DNA of 64,000 nucleotides, from the NCBI GenBank assembly GCA_002077065.1, contig NAJO01000050.1, positions 124,001 to 188,000 of the forward strand, written 5' to 3'. This DNA is from Cryoendolithus antarcticus. Its lineage: Eukaryota > Ascomycota > Dothideomycetes > Cladosporiales > Cladosporiaceae. The notes below the pieces were generated by a model. It was not told the origin of the DNA, made no database searches, and worked only from the letters and a program-made list of their open reading frames with translations. Made by a program: the position numbers and the translations under genes. Every line of letters starts with the position of its first letter. Position 1 is the first letter of the stretch. Positions 45,317-55,966 of this stretch are shown in pieces.

Positions 45317-46132
45317 CGTATGACAGGAACCGCCAGGCAACACTCACTATATTGAGCGAGGGCAAGCGATGTCCAGCATTGCACGCCAGCAAGCACGCGT
45401 TCGACTGGGCAGTCTCCGCAATCGACCAGATGTGTTCGCGGCTTCGAAATTAACATCGCAGCAGTTCCAGCAGCAGCTTGGTAGAGCCCATTGGAACGAC
45501 CGCAAGTATACTCTCGACGTTGAAGAGACGAAGTCGAGTGATCGGATGTATCCATGGAGGTGGTGGCCTGCTCGAGGCTTTCACCTCCCAGATCTATTCG
45601 AACGGCGGGCGTTGCAGCATCATTGCGATGTATAGTCTTGTATTAGCATTGTCCAAGTGGCGCTCCAATCTGTTGGAAAAGACACGGGAAGATCATTCTG
45701 ATGCATATTGAGAAATCACGTAGAATCTCCATAGCAATGCCACACGGTGGCCAGTACGTGCGTACGAGTGACCCTTGTCAGCCTGGCATCACTGATGCAT
45801 TGCACACGGCGCTTGTACTACTCATTGGTAGCAGTGTCGGATCCGACATCACCGTGTGCACGACTATGTCGCCAGTATGAAAATCCGCGATGTCGCCGGT
45901 ACCCCAATGTCAATGCCAAGCCCACTCATATCGTCGGTCGTCGGTCGTCGGATGCCCTGACCTCATGCCGAGGTCTAAGGTTCCACCGGGAGATTAACGG
46001 CAACGTGTGGCAGAATAAGAAAGGCCTCCTTGGACGCGTGCCGAACACATATAGGATACAACAAAAGCACATCACACTCCTTTGAGACCTCTTATTCACT
46101 TCCTGAGCGATTTCGCCCCCCGCGTTGCGCCC
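45317..46132. other. Intergenic; no confident gene
   Basis: Open frames at 45369-45635 and 45747-46085 have no recognisable content. A short GTCGGTC repeat occurs near 45930-45953. Confidence 0.35.
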
Positions 46133-48262
46133 ATGTACGGCGCCATAGCCGCTTCGAAGAGAGCTCTTCTCCCACTCAGCCGAGGATCTTTCGCTGCAGC
46201 TGCTAGTGTGAGTTTCTCTTGCGTGCAGGCGGAAGAGCTATATAGCTGGCCTAGTCTGCCGGTGTTTGGTTCCGGGCGCTGATCATTTTGGTTGCAGGCG
46301 ACTTCGTTCAGGATGGCGCCGCAGCAGAAGCGCAAGCAGAGTGGGCTGCCTGAGGGTACGTCTGGCACGTGACAAGAGTTAAGGGAGTCGCATGTGCTAA
46401 TAGGGAGTGCGGATAGGATATAAGGAGGATGCCTCAAAAGGTGCTATGCTGCGATTTGAAGACTCGCTACCCCGATTACCTGTGCCGACCCTTGAGGAGA
46501 CCGCCAAGCGATACTTGAAGTCCGTCCACGCCCTTACAAGCGACACCGAATACCAACGGACAAAGAAAGCTGTGGATGAGTTCATCTCGCCGAATGGGGT
46601 GGGCGCAACGTTACAAAAGCGACTACAAGCACGTCGTGAAGACCCGAAGCACAATAACTGGATCTACGAGTGGTGGAACGACACGGCGTACCTGACTTAT
46701 CGCGACCCTGTAGTACCCTATGTATCATACTTCTACAGCCATCGTGATGACCGGAAACGAAGGGACCCCGTCAAGCGGGCGGCTGCGATCTCGACTGCGG
46801 TGTTGGACTTCGCGAAGCAGGTGAATGAGGGCACACTCGAGCCTGAGCTCATGCGAAAAATGCCGATGGCTATGGAGCAATGTCAGTGGCTGTTCAACTG
46901 CTGTCGACTGCCGCTGAAGCCTGCGGATGCGCCAATCAAGTACGACTACACAAAGCATCAGCACATTCTGGTCATTCGGAAGAACTCGTTTTACAAGCTG
47001 CCTTACGTCGTCAATGGCAAGCAGTTGAACACGACGGAGCTGGAGGAGCAGTTCAGGAGGATATATAAGTCCGCCGAGAAAGGACCAGCAGTGGGTACCA
47101 TGACTGCAGAGAATCGCGATACATGGACCGAGATGCGAAAGCGCCTCATCAGCAGCAACCCTAGCAATGAGGCAGCACTGGAGGCTATACAAGCTGCATC
47201 GTTCGTAGTCTGCCTCGACGATGCAGCGCCAGTTACCCTCACAGAACGCGCCCATCAGTACTGGCACGGTGACGGCTCCAACCGCTGGTTCGACAAACCC
47301 CTACAGTTCATCATCAACGAGAACGGCACCTCCGGCTTCATGGGCGAGCACAGCATGATGGATGGCACGCCCACGCATCGTCTGAACGACTATGTGAACA
47401 TGGTAATCTTTAACAACAAACTCGATTTCGACAACCCAGAACTTCGCTCTGAGCTCCCGCCTCCGACGCCCATCCGCTTCCACCTCAGCAAGGAGAATGT
47501 AGCAGATATCGCCACGGCGACTGCATTCCACACCAAACAAATTGCACAGCACGAACTCCGCGTAGAAGCTTACCAGGGCTATGGCAAGGGCATGATGAAG
47601 AAATTCAAGTGCTCGCCGGACGCCTACGTGCAGATGATCATTCAATTGGCGTACTATAAATTCTACGGGAAGAACCGACCAACCTACGAATCCGCCGCCA
47701 CGCGTAAGTTTCAGCAAGGCCGCACAGAGACCTGCCGAAGTGTGTCCGACGAGAGTGTGGCGTTCTGCACAGCCATGCAAAGCCCTTCAGCCTCACCTGA
47801 GGAGTGCAGGGAGAAGTTTCTTCAAGCTGTCTCAGCACATGTGGAGTACATCAGCGCTGCTGGCGATGGCAAGGGCGTTGACAGGCATTTGTTCGGCTTG
47901 AAGAAACTGTTGAAGGAAGGCGAGGAGCTGCCGGAGATTTTCAAAGATCCGAGTTATGCTTACTCGAGCACGTGGTTCATTAGCTCCAGTCAGTTGAGCT
48001 CGGAGTACTACAACGGGTATGGGTGGAGTCAGGTCGTTGATGACGGGTGGGGGTGAGTGCCGTGCTGAACCGATCAGGCTATTGACATATCGCTGACCTT
48101 TGCTTTTGCAGAATCGCGTACATGATCAACGAGAACAGCGTGCAGTTCAATATTGTGAGCAAGCATCTAGGGTGCGAGAGGATGGCTTTCTACCTCAATG
48201 AAGCTGCTGGGGATATTCGAGATATCATGATGGCGACTGTTGAGAACAAGCCGAAGTTGTGA
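46133..48262 (+). CDS. CAT2: Carnitine O-acetyltransferase, mitochondrial/peroxisomal
   Basis: Four exons, 46133-46207, 46298-46355, 46417-48052 and 48112-48262, give 639 residues. Exon 1 is a Ser/Ala/Arg-rich mitochondrial presequence. The catalytic body has the acyltransferase entry LPRLPVPTLEETAKRYL, the active-site block FMGEHSMMDGTP with catalytic His, the CoA-side basic segment KKFKCSPDAYVQM, and STR-like and SSS motifs near the C-terminus (WFISSSQLSSEY). It moves acetyl groups between CoA and carnitine so that peroxisomal or cytosolic acetyl units can enter mitochondria. The C-terminus is PKL, close to a PTS1, and a second ATG (46313) lies directly after the presequence, so dual targeting is plausible. 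The 90-nt first intron is the longest in the gene. Confidence 0.95.
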
Positions 48263-48999
48263 ACTAAGAGGCTGAGATATGGACGTAAAGAAAAGCGAAT
48301 GGAAGAGCTGGTGGAGGACCACTGTACAGTATCGACTTGCATAGATCAGCGACTGTAGCTAAAAATGTATTGGCCTGCGAGGACGACGATGCCTGGTCTT
48401 GCGATAGGTTGCTTCGTCTCATTTGCTCTCATGTTGATCGTGCACAGCGTGAGTGAACGGAGTTTTCCTTGAGGGGTGTCAGCTCTTAGCCGAACAAAAT
48501 GTGTAGCCGATCACGCTTATACCCAGTGCGTCCGTTGCCGCTCAGAGCAGTGATCCTATGCTAACGAGTGAAAGCCACGGTCATCCAGGATAGGGTGGAC
48601 CTGGTATGCGTACCAAAGGTAGCATAGGCACTTCACAAGGCACTCCCTCATTTTGAACTTCATTTTGTTGCTGGTGGTGGGCATAGTGCAATGGTGAGCG
48701 AGGCCATACAGAGCACTGACAGCGGAGCTAACAAGTTGTTGTCAGGAACCTGCTACGAAGGCGAAGCTGATCGAAGTCTGCGACAAGTACGGAAAGCTTA
48801 ATCTCGTGTGAGGCAGGACGAGGGTGAGATGGAGTTGTATCGACTGTCTGCACCTACTCAGTGCTGATGTCTTTAATGTATACCATATCCCCAATACACC
48901 CCAACATCACCCATATTTCTGGTATCAAACTCCTCATCCTCCAAAGTCGCTACATATCAACCACCATCGCCGAAGACTTCCCCAGGCTCATCCTTGCAT
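48263..48999. other. Intergenic, with a possible gene remnant near 48.7 kb
   Basis: Between about 48640 and 48811 a plus-strand frame with a good intron (GTGAGCG to TTGTCAG, about 48693-48746) reads HFVAGGGHSAM then EPATKAKLIEVCDKYGKLNLV and a stop. It looks like the 3' end of a gene, but an in-frame stop lies just upstream and no larger exon is found. No other gene is supported. Confidence 0.3.
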
Positions 49000-49584
49000 T
49001 CACAAGAATCCAAGGATAGCCAACCCAGCGCCGACAGCAGCGATGGGGATAGCGGTAGCTGGCGCGAATGCAGCCGAAGAGGTAGTGGACCCAGATGCAG
49101 CGGCATTACTCGCGCTCGAGACAGCCGACGAGGCTGCCGCAGTCGCTGAGGAGAGCGCCGAGGCCACGGTGGTCCCTCCAGTGCCAGTGAGTGTAGTCGC
49201 AAGTCCCGTAGCGGCGCTGTTGTAAGTCGTCGTCAAGCCGCCGTCTGTACCGGTACTGAGTTGTGACAGCTGACCCTGGGCCAGCGAGATCTCAGAGCTG
49301 ATCGAAGCAGCCACGGAGGGGTCCGCGGTAGCAGCGACGCTCGAGGCTGATGCGATGGCGGAGGAGGCGAAGGCTAGAGCGCTGGACTCGAGGCTCGCGG
49401 CGTTCTGGGTGAGCGAGGCGATGGCGGCGGAGGCGTCGGCGCCAGTTGCTGTGGCGAGTTCGGAGATCTGAGCTGTGGCTGCGTCGAAGAGGGAGGACGC
49501 AGCTGCTTGGAGGGAGGTCGCGGCGTCACCTTGGGCGGAGACCATGGCGCCGAGGCCGGCAAGGAGGAGGATTGAGGACCGCAT
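49000..49584 (-). CDS. GPI-anchored Ser/Ala/Thr-rich cell-surface protein
   Basis: A single-exon, 194-residue protein. It has an N-terminal signal peptide (MRSSILLLAGLGAMVSAQ), an Ala/Ser-rich helical middle (AASLESSALAFASSAIASASSV), Ser/Thr/Gly-rich segments fit for O-glycosylation, and a C-terminal hydrophobic tail (IPIAAVGAGLAILGFL) after a Ser/Ala/Gly-rich omega region (SGSTTSSAAFAPA). The layout is that of a fungal GPI wall or membrane protein. No catalytic domain and no Cys framework are present, so a structural or adhesive role is likely. The start is the only ATG before the signal sequence. Confidence 0.85.
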   Translation of the reverse strand: MRSSILLLAGLGAMVSAQGDAATSLQAAASSLFDAATAQISELATATGADASAAIASLTQNAASLESSALAFASSAIASASSVAATADPSVAASISSEISLAQGQLSQLSTGTDGGLTTTYNSAATGLATTLTGTGGTTVASALSSATAAASSAVSSASNAAASGSTTSSAAFAPATAIPIAAVGAGLAILGFL

Positions 49585-50353
49585 GGTTATGGGGTTTGAG
49601 GGTGCTGGCTATTGTGGAGAGCAAAAAAGTCTTCTTTTCTTTTGTTGTGATCTAGTGAAGTGAAGTGGGAGAGCAGAGTGAAGTCGAGGGTGCGAGCTCA
49701 GCTGAGCCGTTCAGCACTTACCTTATATCATCCACTACCCAATGGCCCCTGTTCTCACGAGCTGATCAACCATCCGAGACAGATCCGTGCGTACACAGCC
49801 GGTGAAGTGTTCGTCAGTTCTTGCCAGTGCATAGTACACCTGACCACAGCTTCTGTGTCATCATAGGCTGTTACCTGACATCGCATCATGATCATCTCGC
49901 TACCGTAGCTTGAAAAGGCTCAGCGTCACACCGGATCCGAAAAGTGAGGTTGAAGGATGAAAGCTTAAAGACGACTGAGCGTGGAGAAGCCTTGGCAGGG
50001 GGTGGCAGTTGCTAAATTGGGCGATCATCCTTCAGATCTTACATGACTCGCAGCCGTTGCAATGGAGCAAGTGCTCGGTAGTCCCAAGGTGGAAATCCGT
50101 GATGGGAACTAGTCGATTGATCGGAGCTGTTCTGCTGTAGTAAGTCTTGGGTGCTGATATGACACGGCCGTTTGACGGTGTAACAACGTTCGGCATGGAG
50201 ATCCGGCGTGTATGTGATGCGTGGTCGTCAGCGTCTAATATACAGTTCAGTATCATACACTACTTGCGGTATCGCTGCATAAGGGCATCATGTCGTTACA
50301 TTTCCTCCACTGTCATCTCCGAAGGCCATGCAGAGTAGATCTTCCGCTCGGTC
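49585..50353. other. Intergenic; promoter of the GPI protein gene
   Basis: No gene is supported. This should hold the upstream region of the minus-strand GPI gene and the 3' flank of the nuclease gene. Confidence 0.4.
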
Positions 50354-52504
50354 TCACGTCAAGTCGATAATCTCGCATACTCCAGCGTTGACTGTGAACT
50401 TCGCGAGCTCTGACACCTGTGAAGATTGGGGCATCGCTCCACTTGTCACTTTGACTCTTAAAGCAGGGTCAAAGATCGCCAGTCGTCGAGCGCGGAGCGC
50501 AGCAGGCGATAGGGGTTCTTCCAGCCTCGCTTCCTCAGACTGTGGTACGGGCTGCACAGCGATCGGAGATGAAGGGGAACTTGAAGGCGAAATGAGCTCC
50601 TCAGACCCTGGAGCAACAGGAATCGAGTTCAGATCTGGGTTGGGGGGAGGCGCTATCAGCAAATGCTTTGCAGCAGGCGTGCAGAATAACCCAGGACTTG
50701 ATGGCGAGTGAGACCGGCCAGCTGCCAAGTCAAGCGCATCTCTGAGATCGTGCTCTGAGTCAGAGCCGTCCAGATCAATTACGGTAGGCTTCTTGAACTC
50801 GACAGTACGAGCATGGCGAAAACTCGCGACTGGCTGATGTTCCTGAATAGACGCGGGCGCAGCCTTTCTGCGCTTCTTCGAGGGAGGACCTGCATCCGAT
50901 GCTGCTGACTTGGCCTTGGGAGGTCTGCCGCATTTCTTAGTGGTGGTGCTCGAGGTCTGGGAAGCTGTCGGCAGAGCGGATGAGGAGTCATGCCTTATGT
51001 CCAGTGGCAACACAATAGCCGTTTCGTGTGGGTCATCGGCTACCGAGTTGGTGGCCTGCTCTGCGGCAGTCGACTTCTTGCGCGGTTTCCTCGCTACAAA
51101 CTCAGGTTCCTGCAGTGATCCGGGTGGTAGACCGTGATGCAAGACGCAGGTCAGGACTTCGCACTCAATACGTTTAGCTGGGTCGTAGTGCACGCCGTCT
51201 TTAGTCTTTCAAATGCTCCAGTCCTCGCCCTCGGGCTCGCCGTTGATGTCGATCTCGACTGCAGGCAGTGGGTTGAATGTGACCTTGGCTTCTGACGCCG
51301 CCGGCTGATCCTCACCAGCGTCGTGCTTCTTCTTTCGCGTGTGCTTAAGCTTGATGTCGAATCTTGAGTCGTTGTCGCGACGAACCTCGTCTGAGTTGCA
51401 CTGTGCAAGGTGCTTAGTCATGAAGATTGGCGCTAGGTGTTTTATATAGCCCTTCGTCCAGATGTTGTAGCGTTGTCGGAGCAGTATCCTTAGCTTCCGC
51501 TGATCGACCTGCTGCTCCCACCCACGCCTCAAGCCCCTGAGACTCTGTATCTGCTCGAGCGATGAGATAGTCGGTCTGCGATAGTGATTCAACGCCTTGA
51601 GATCGGGAAAACCTGGTGGCAACTGAGCAAGCTTGTTAACGCTGCGCATTGCATCTTCGAGCTTCACGCGCCAAGCAGGAAATTCGCGCTTCTCGACTCG
51701 ACACAACTCGTTGGCAACACCGAGCGCTCGGCGTGAGAGCAGCTTAGCGGCCTGAGGTCCACAGCCTGGTACGCCTGTGACGTTATAGTCACCACCTGAA
51801 AGCATGGCGAAAAGTACAAGACTTTCAGCGTCCAGATCGTGCTTTGCGAGAATGCGATCGGCGTAGTGGACTCGCACATGACCCTCAACACGCTTGCCGC
51901 CGACTTTGTGAGCCTCCATCTGGCATGTCGCGCCGAACATGAAACAGTCGCTGTCATCTGACCAGACCACATCGACAATGCCTGCTTGCTGCATCTTGGC
52001 GCATTCGGCCTCTGCCTCGGCGGGCGCTCTACTGCAATCAGCAACGAAGATCAATTGAGTCGCACTGTGTCAGCTCACCGATGCCGTGGGACTTTGAGAT
52101 GATCGAGCGTCTGCTCGAGCAACTTAATCCGCTCGTAGTCGACCTTCCCGCCTCCGCGCCGCCCTCTCTTCCAAGGCCGTCTGGCTCCATCGAAGACGAA
52201 GATCATCTGTATGTTGAGTTTCATCAGTCGTAGGATGCGCCAGAGAATCGTCTTCTCGATGGGATTCGCAGCAGCCTCCTTCTCGCGGATCTGCGCCACC
52301 TGAGCGTCGGTGAGGTTGTTGAACCGCCATCCTGCCTCATCTACGGCTATACGCAGTGGTCGACCTTCCGTCTCGAAATGTTTGGTGGCAAAGTCCGCAA
52401 TGGTGGTGACTTCGCCGTCGCCTATCACCTCCCACAATCTAGTTGCTGTTAGCTAGCATCACGATGACTTCCAAGAAGCGGACGACCTACCCTGCAATCC
52501 CCAT
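50354..52504 (-). CDS. YEN1: GEN1/Yen1 Holliday-junction resolvase, interrupted by an in-frame TGA
   Basis: Three exons: 52504-52491, 52438-52079 and 52031-50354. Joined, exon 1 gives the XPG opening MGIAGLWEVIGD. The XPG-N part has FVFDGA; the XPG-I part has EAEAECAKMQ and WSDDSDCFMFG with the metal-binding acidic residues. A helix-hairpin-helix region (GGDYNVTGVPGCGPQAA) follows, then a helical and chromodomain-like section. The family resolves four-way DNA junctions in recombination. At codon 399 (51211-51209) a TGA follows EGEDWSI. The same frame then resumes at once with a conserved-looking segment (KDGVHYDPAKRIECEVL) and stays open for 285 more codons, with a Lys-rich nuclear tail ending at 50354. 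No believable intron removes the TGA. The allele may be truncated, read through, or carry a sequencing error. Confidence 0.8.
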
Positions 52505-54336
52505 GATGCATTGCTCCCGCCCTAATCGTACCGACTGTGCTCACATCTCGAGTGATGCCATTTATCTCGAGACTTTGGACGTCAAACTGGAAGTCGCGAA
52601 AGGCCCTGTCGCGCTAGAGCGCGTCGGTTTGGAAGTGCTTTCTTGGCAAGGGGTGCACTTTGGCACCCGGGATGCTCTCTCCATCATTTGATCGTCATGG
52701 ACACATCTCACTGGGATCAATCGCCCTGGGCCTGGACCTACAGTCTTCTCTACGATAGCATGAGCTGCTCACTTAAAGCCACGGTATTTCATACCATCGC
52801 TGCTGCAACATGCGATGTCGTGTCTTACACGTTCGGTGCTCCATAGCACAGGCATAGAAGGCAACAGCGATATGGCGCTACTCGCGTTTCTCAGATCTCA
52901 ACCTTCATGATTAGCCGCGAAAATCACAGCCGTTTGGTGGACGACTGTCAGCAAAGCCGCAGGTCTCAAGGCTGGCCTACACCTGGATCGCACCAGCCGG
53001 CTTGGTACAGCGATGTCCGCGGTCCCCTTTGTAGTCGCACAACGACGTGTTTCCCGAGGTTCCTTGTCGGGTACACAGCAATCTACCACGACTCAGAGTG
53101 TTCGTACTTTGCTCTGACGGCCGGACTTTTGCCTCAAAGACGATGAATCCTCCTCACTGAAGTACAGAGAGCCTTACGACATAGCCTCTTGGTATGCTTG
53201 GCAAGGTCCCTTCGCTTACGCTGCCCCGCACATGTCAAACCGATCGGCAATCCTTGTTTCTACGACTCGTCGAATAGTCACGATTCATCGACAATAGGTT
53301 CTCTGGGCAGCTTGGCGCTCGCCTCGCTGCCTGTGGAGGTGGAAGTGAGGGCCAAGCAGCATGCAGTCCTCCGATTGACTCGCGACCAAGTATTCCGGGA
53401 TCTGCACCCAGATCGCAAGAAGCAGTCACGGTTCCGGATGGCGACAGGAGACCGGGAAGACTCCGTGACCAGGCACACGAACATTGCCGAGAGACGAGCC
53501 GCGCATTTGGGTCAACAGTGGCCGCACTGCAGCGTTTCGGATTGCTCCCCAGATTGGGTCGCTGGCTTATCCTGACGTCTACGTTGGACCCGGCTATGTG
53601 AATATCGTCGGACTTGTTGGCGACTTGACTAACGGCATTTGAGTTCCAGCCTCGTGGCATCCACTATCCCACGAGGTTCCTCGCGATGGCATCGGCGTCG
53701 AGACATTGTGCGCGCAGTCCTTAGTCGTTTTGTAAGTGAGTAGAGTGGCGCATTTATCCATGCCGGGCACGGTGGCAACAAGGCTTGGTACTACGCCACG
53801 TTCGTTCTGAGGCTGTCAATCGCAACCTTTACTATCAACCACTGATCCAGGAGGATGGGCGTGCTGAAGTAACGCACTCCTGATATCTACGCCAAGTGCC
53901 ATCGCGGCCCCTCCAAACAAGCACGAATGTAGCTACATATGAACGGCGAGTCATTGTGTGTGGCCTCGTGCGAACCTTTTGCAGGTGCTACCACCACTTT
54001 TACGGACTATAGCCTGGCCAAGCATGCACGACTCACGGACTGAAAGTTACGATCCCTTCCACCACGGTTCGAGTCCAGTCCCGCTTCCTGTACATGGCCA
54101 AGAGGCTACCGCTTCGTGTGGTAAGGCAGATTCCAATGCACACGGCACACGCTGGACCAGTGCGATTCATGACCATCAGCGCTATCTCCTGACCTGTGCA
54201 TTGCATACAGTAGTAGTAACAACGAGTGGTATAAGAGCATAGTCTGATCCTACTTCATTTGCTCACTCTCATCGTGGAGCTCTCTCTGAAGCCACCACTT
54301 GCATTCACTCCGTCTCTTCTCTTTCAATTTTCGAAC
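52505..54336. other. Large intergenic region; no gene seen
   Basis: About 1.8 kb with many short overlapping open frames on both strands, none with a start context, domain or splice structure I can support. The last 100 bases before the cutinase start are CT-rich, including GTCTCTTCTCTTTC. Confidence 0.4.
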
Positions 54337-55137
54337 ATGCTCTTGACTCACGCTTTTGTGCTCGCCGGTCTGGCTCTCTCATCGTCCGCTGCGCCGGTCG
54401 AGGAACGCCAGACTCAGTGCTCAGCTTACACTCTAATTAACACCCGTGGCACTGGAGAGTCCCAGGGAGAGTCTTCGGGCTTTCGCACGGTAAACAGCCA
54501 GGTCCGCAGTCAAGTCTCAGGCGGCAGTGTCGTAAGTCTTTGGCATTCTCCACTCCATCGCATGAGTTTTCCACTCACCATTTGCCACAGTACAACACCG
54601 TCTACCCAGCCAGCTTCAGTCAGAACTCAGCTTCGGGTACTAGAGACATTGTCAATCGCGTGGGCATCATTCTCCGCTCCAACCCCAATGCGTGCATCAT
54701 CCTCGAAGGCTACTCTCAGGGTGCCGCGGCTACGGTCGACGCTATGTCGGAGTTGACGGGCGCCTCTTACGATGCGGTCAAGGGCGTCCTCCTGTTCGGC
54801 AATCCCAAGCACAAGAGCGGCCTCGCATGCAACGTCGATCAGAATGGCGGAACGACGACGCTCAACGTCAATGGCATTAGTGCCTCTCGCTACAGTGCTG
54901 GGATTCCGGCTAACTGGGTTGCGAAGACTCTGGACGTTTGCAACTACGTAAGTCGTGGCTATAGTCACCTACTAACCATACGAGGATCGAGCTGACATAT
55001 GAACTCAGGGCGATGGTGTCTGCGATACCACGCACGGGCGTGGCATCAATGCTGAGCATCTTGAGTACCCTCGCTCAACGAGCATCCAGAGGCTAAGCAC
55101 GAACTACATCGTGGGTCGTCTTCGTGGTACGGCCTAA
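54337..55137 (+). CDS. Secreted cutinase-family esterase (CE5)
   Basis: Three exons, 54337-54531, 54591-54947 and 55009-55137, give 226 residues. A signal peptide (MLLTHAFVLAGLALSSSAAP) is followed by a Cys and the TLINTRGTGESQG oxyanion region. The nucleophile motif is EGYSQGAA with Ser107. After the second intron GDGVCD supplies Asp186, and His201 in AEHLEY completes the triad. The Cys residues fit the usual disulfides. Cutinase-fold enzymes cut plant cutin or acetylated polysaccharides. The His spacing is normal, so the enzyme should be active. The family includes acetylxylan esterases, so the exact substrate is open. The intron positions restore an unbroken core. Confidence 0.92.
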
Positions 55138-55966
55138 GTGGAAGGCGAGATGAGCAAAGGCCGGATTGGAAGCGTTTGTAGTATAAAGGTGGAGGAGTGA
55201 ACAGTACTCGCGTGCCGGGGAGTTATTCTTGCGTTACACACGAGGTAGAGACATACATTATTCTTCGTGCTTACCATTTGACACTGCACAAGGCTTCATT
55301 ATGTTCCTTGTATCGGATTCGACTCCGTGAGACTGTGCGCCTAAAAGATATGCTTCCAACCACGCCGTGTGCGCCCTCTCATCTTGAGCCTGAGGCATCA
55401 AGGCTTGTTCGTGGGACGACGATTTTCACGTAGACGATCTATTCAACGCCACGCCGTACACTGTTGTACAACGCCGATCTAGCATCTCGTTCGGGAAGGA
55501 GTTATTCTACTATAACCTCTCATCAACATCTTTACAGGTCTCCTATTGACCGAATGAACAGAGCACATGTCTGATTCACCAAGATCTCAGTATCTCGGCC
55601 GAAGAGCTCTCCACACTGCCGATGTAGCCGGACCGTACAAGCCTTTCGCCGTGCGATCCCGGCGCCATTAAGCTTTCTGTGCCTTATCGACATCATCGCT
55701 GAAGTGGCAATGCAGTCTCGTTACCTGAATCATCAAAGGATCGTGAAGCTTTTGACGCTGGCGTGCGTGTGCTTTGGATGCAATGCCGCGAGACCCGAAA
55801 CATCCGATTTCTCTGTTGTGGACGTCATCCATCGCCGTACTCGCTGTGGTCGTGGTATCAACGAAGGACGAGTGGCATACATAACTACAAACCCATCCTT
55901 CCTTTGCCACTGAAGGCACCTACATTTTTCCGGTCCACATCACTCCCTTGCGTTGCTTTAGTCAAG
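55138..55966. other. Intergenic; 5' region of the MFS transporter
   Basis: No gene is supported. The transporter frame is open upstream to 55763, but the upstream part is unconserved and Cys/Arg-rich, so it is probably leader. Confidence 0.4.

Noticed and set aside
45930..45953. GTCGGTC short repeats
   Set aside because: Too short (about three units) to be more than simple-sequence noise.
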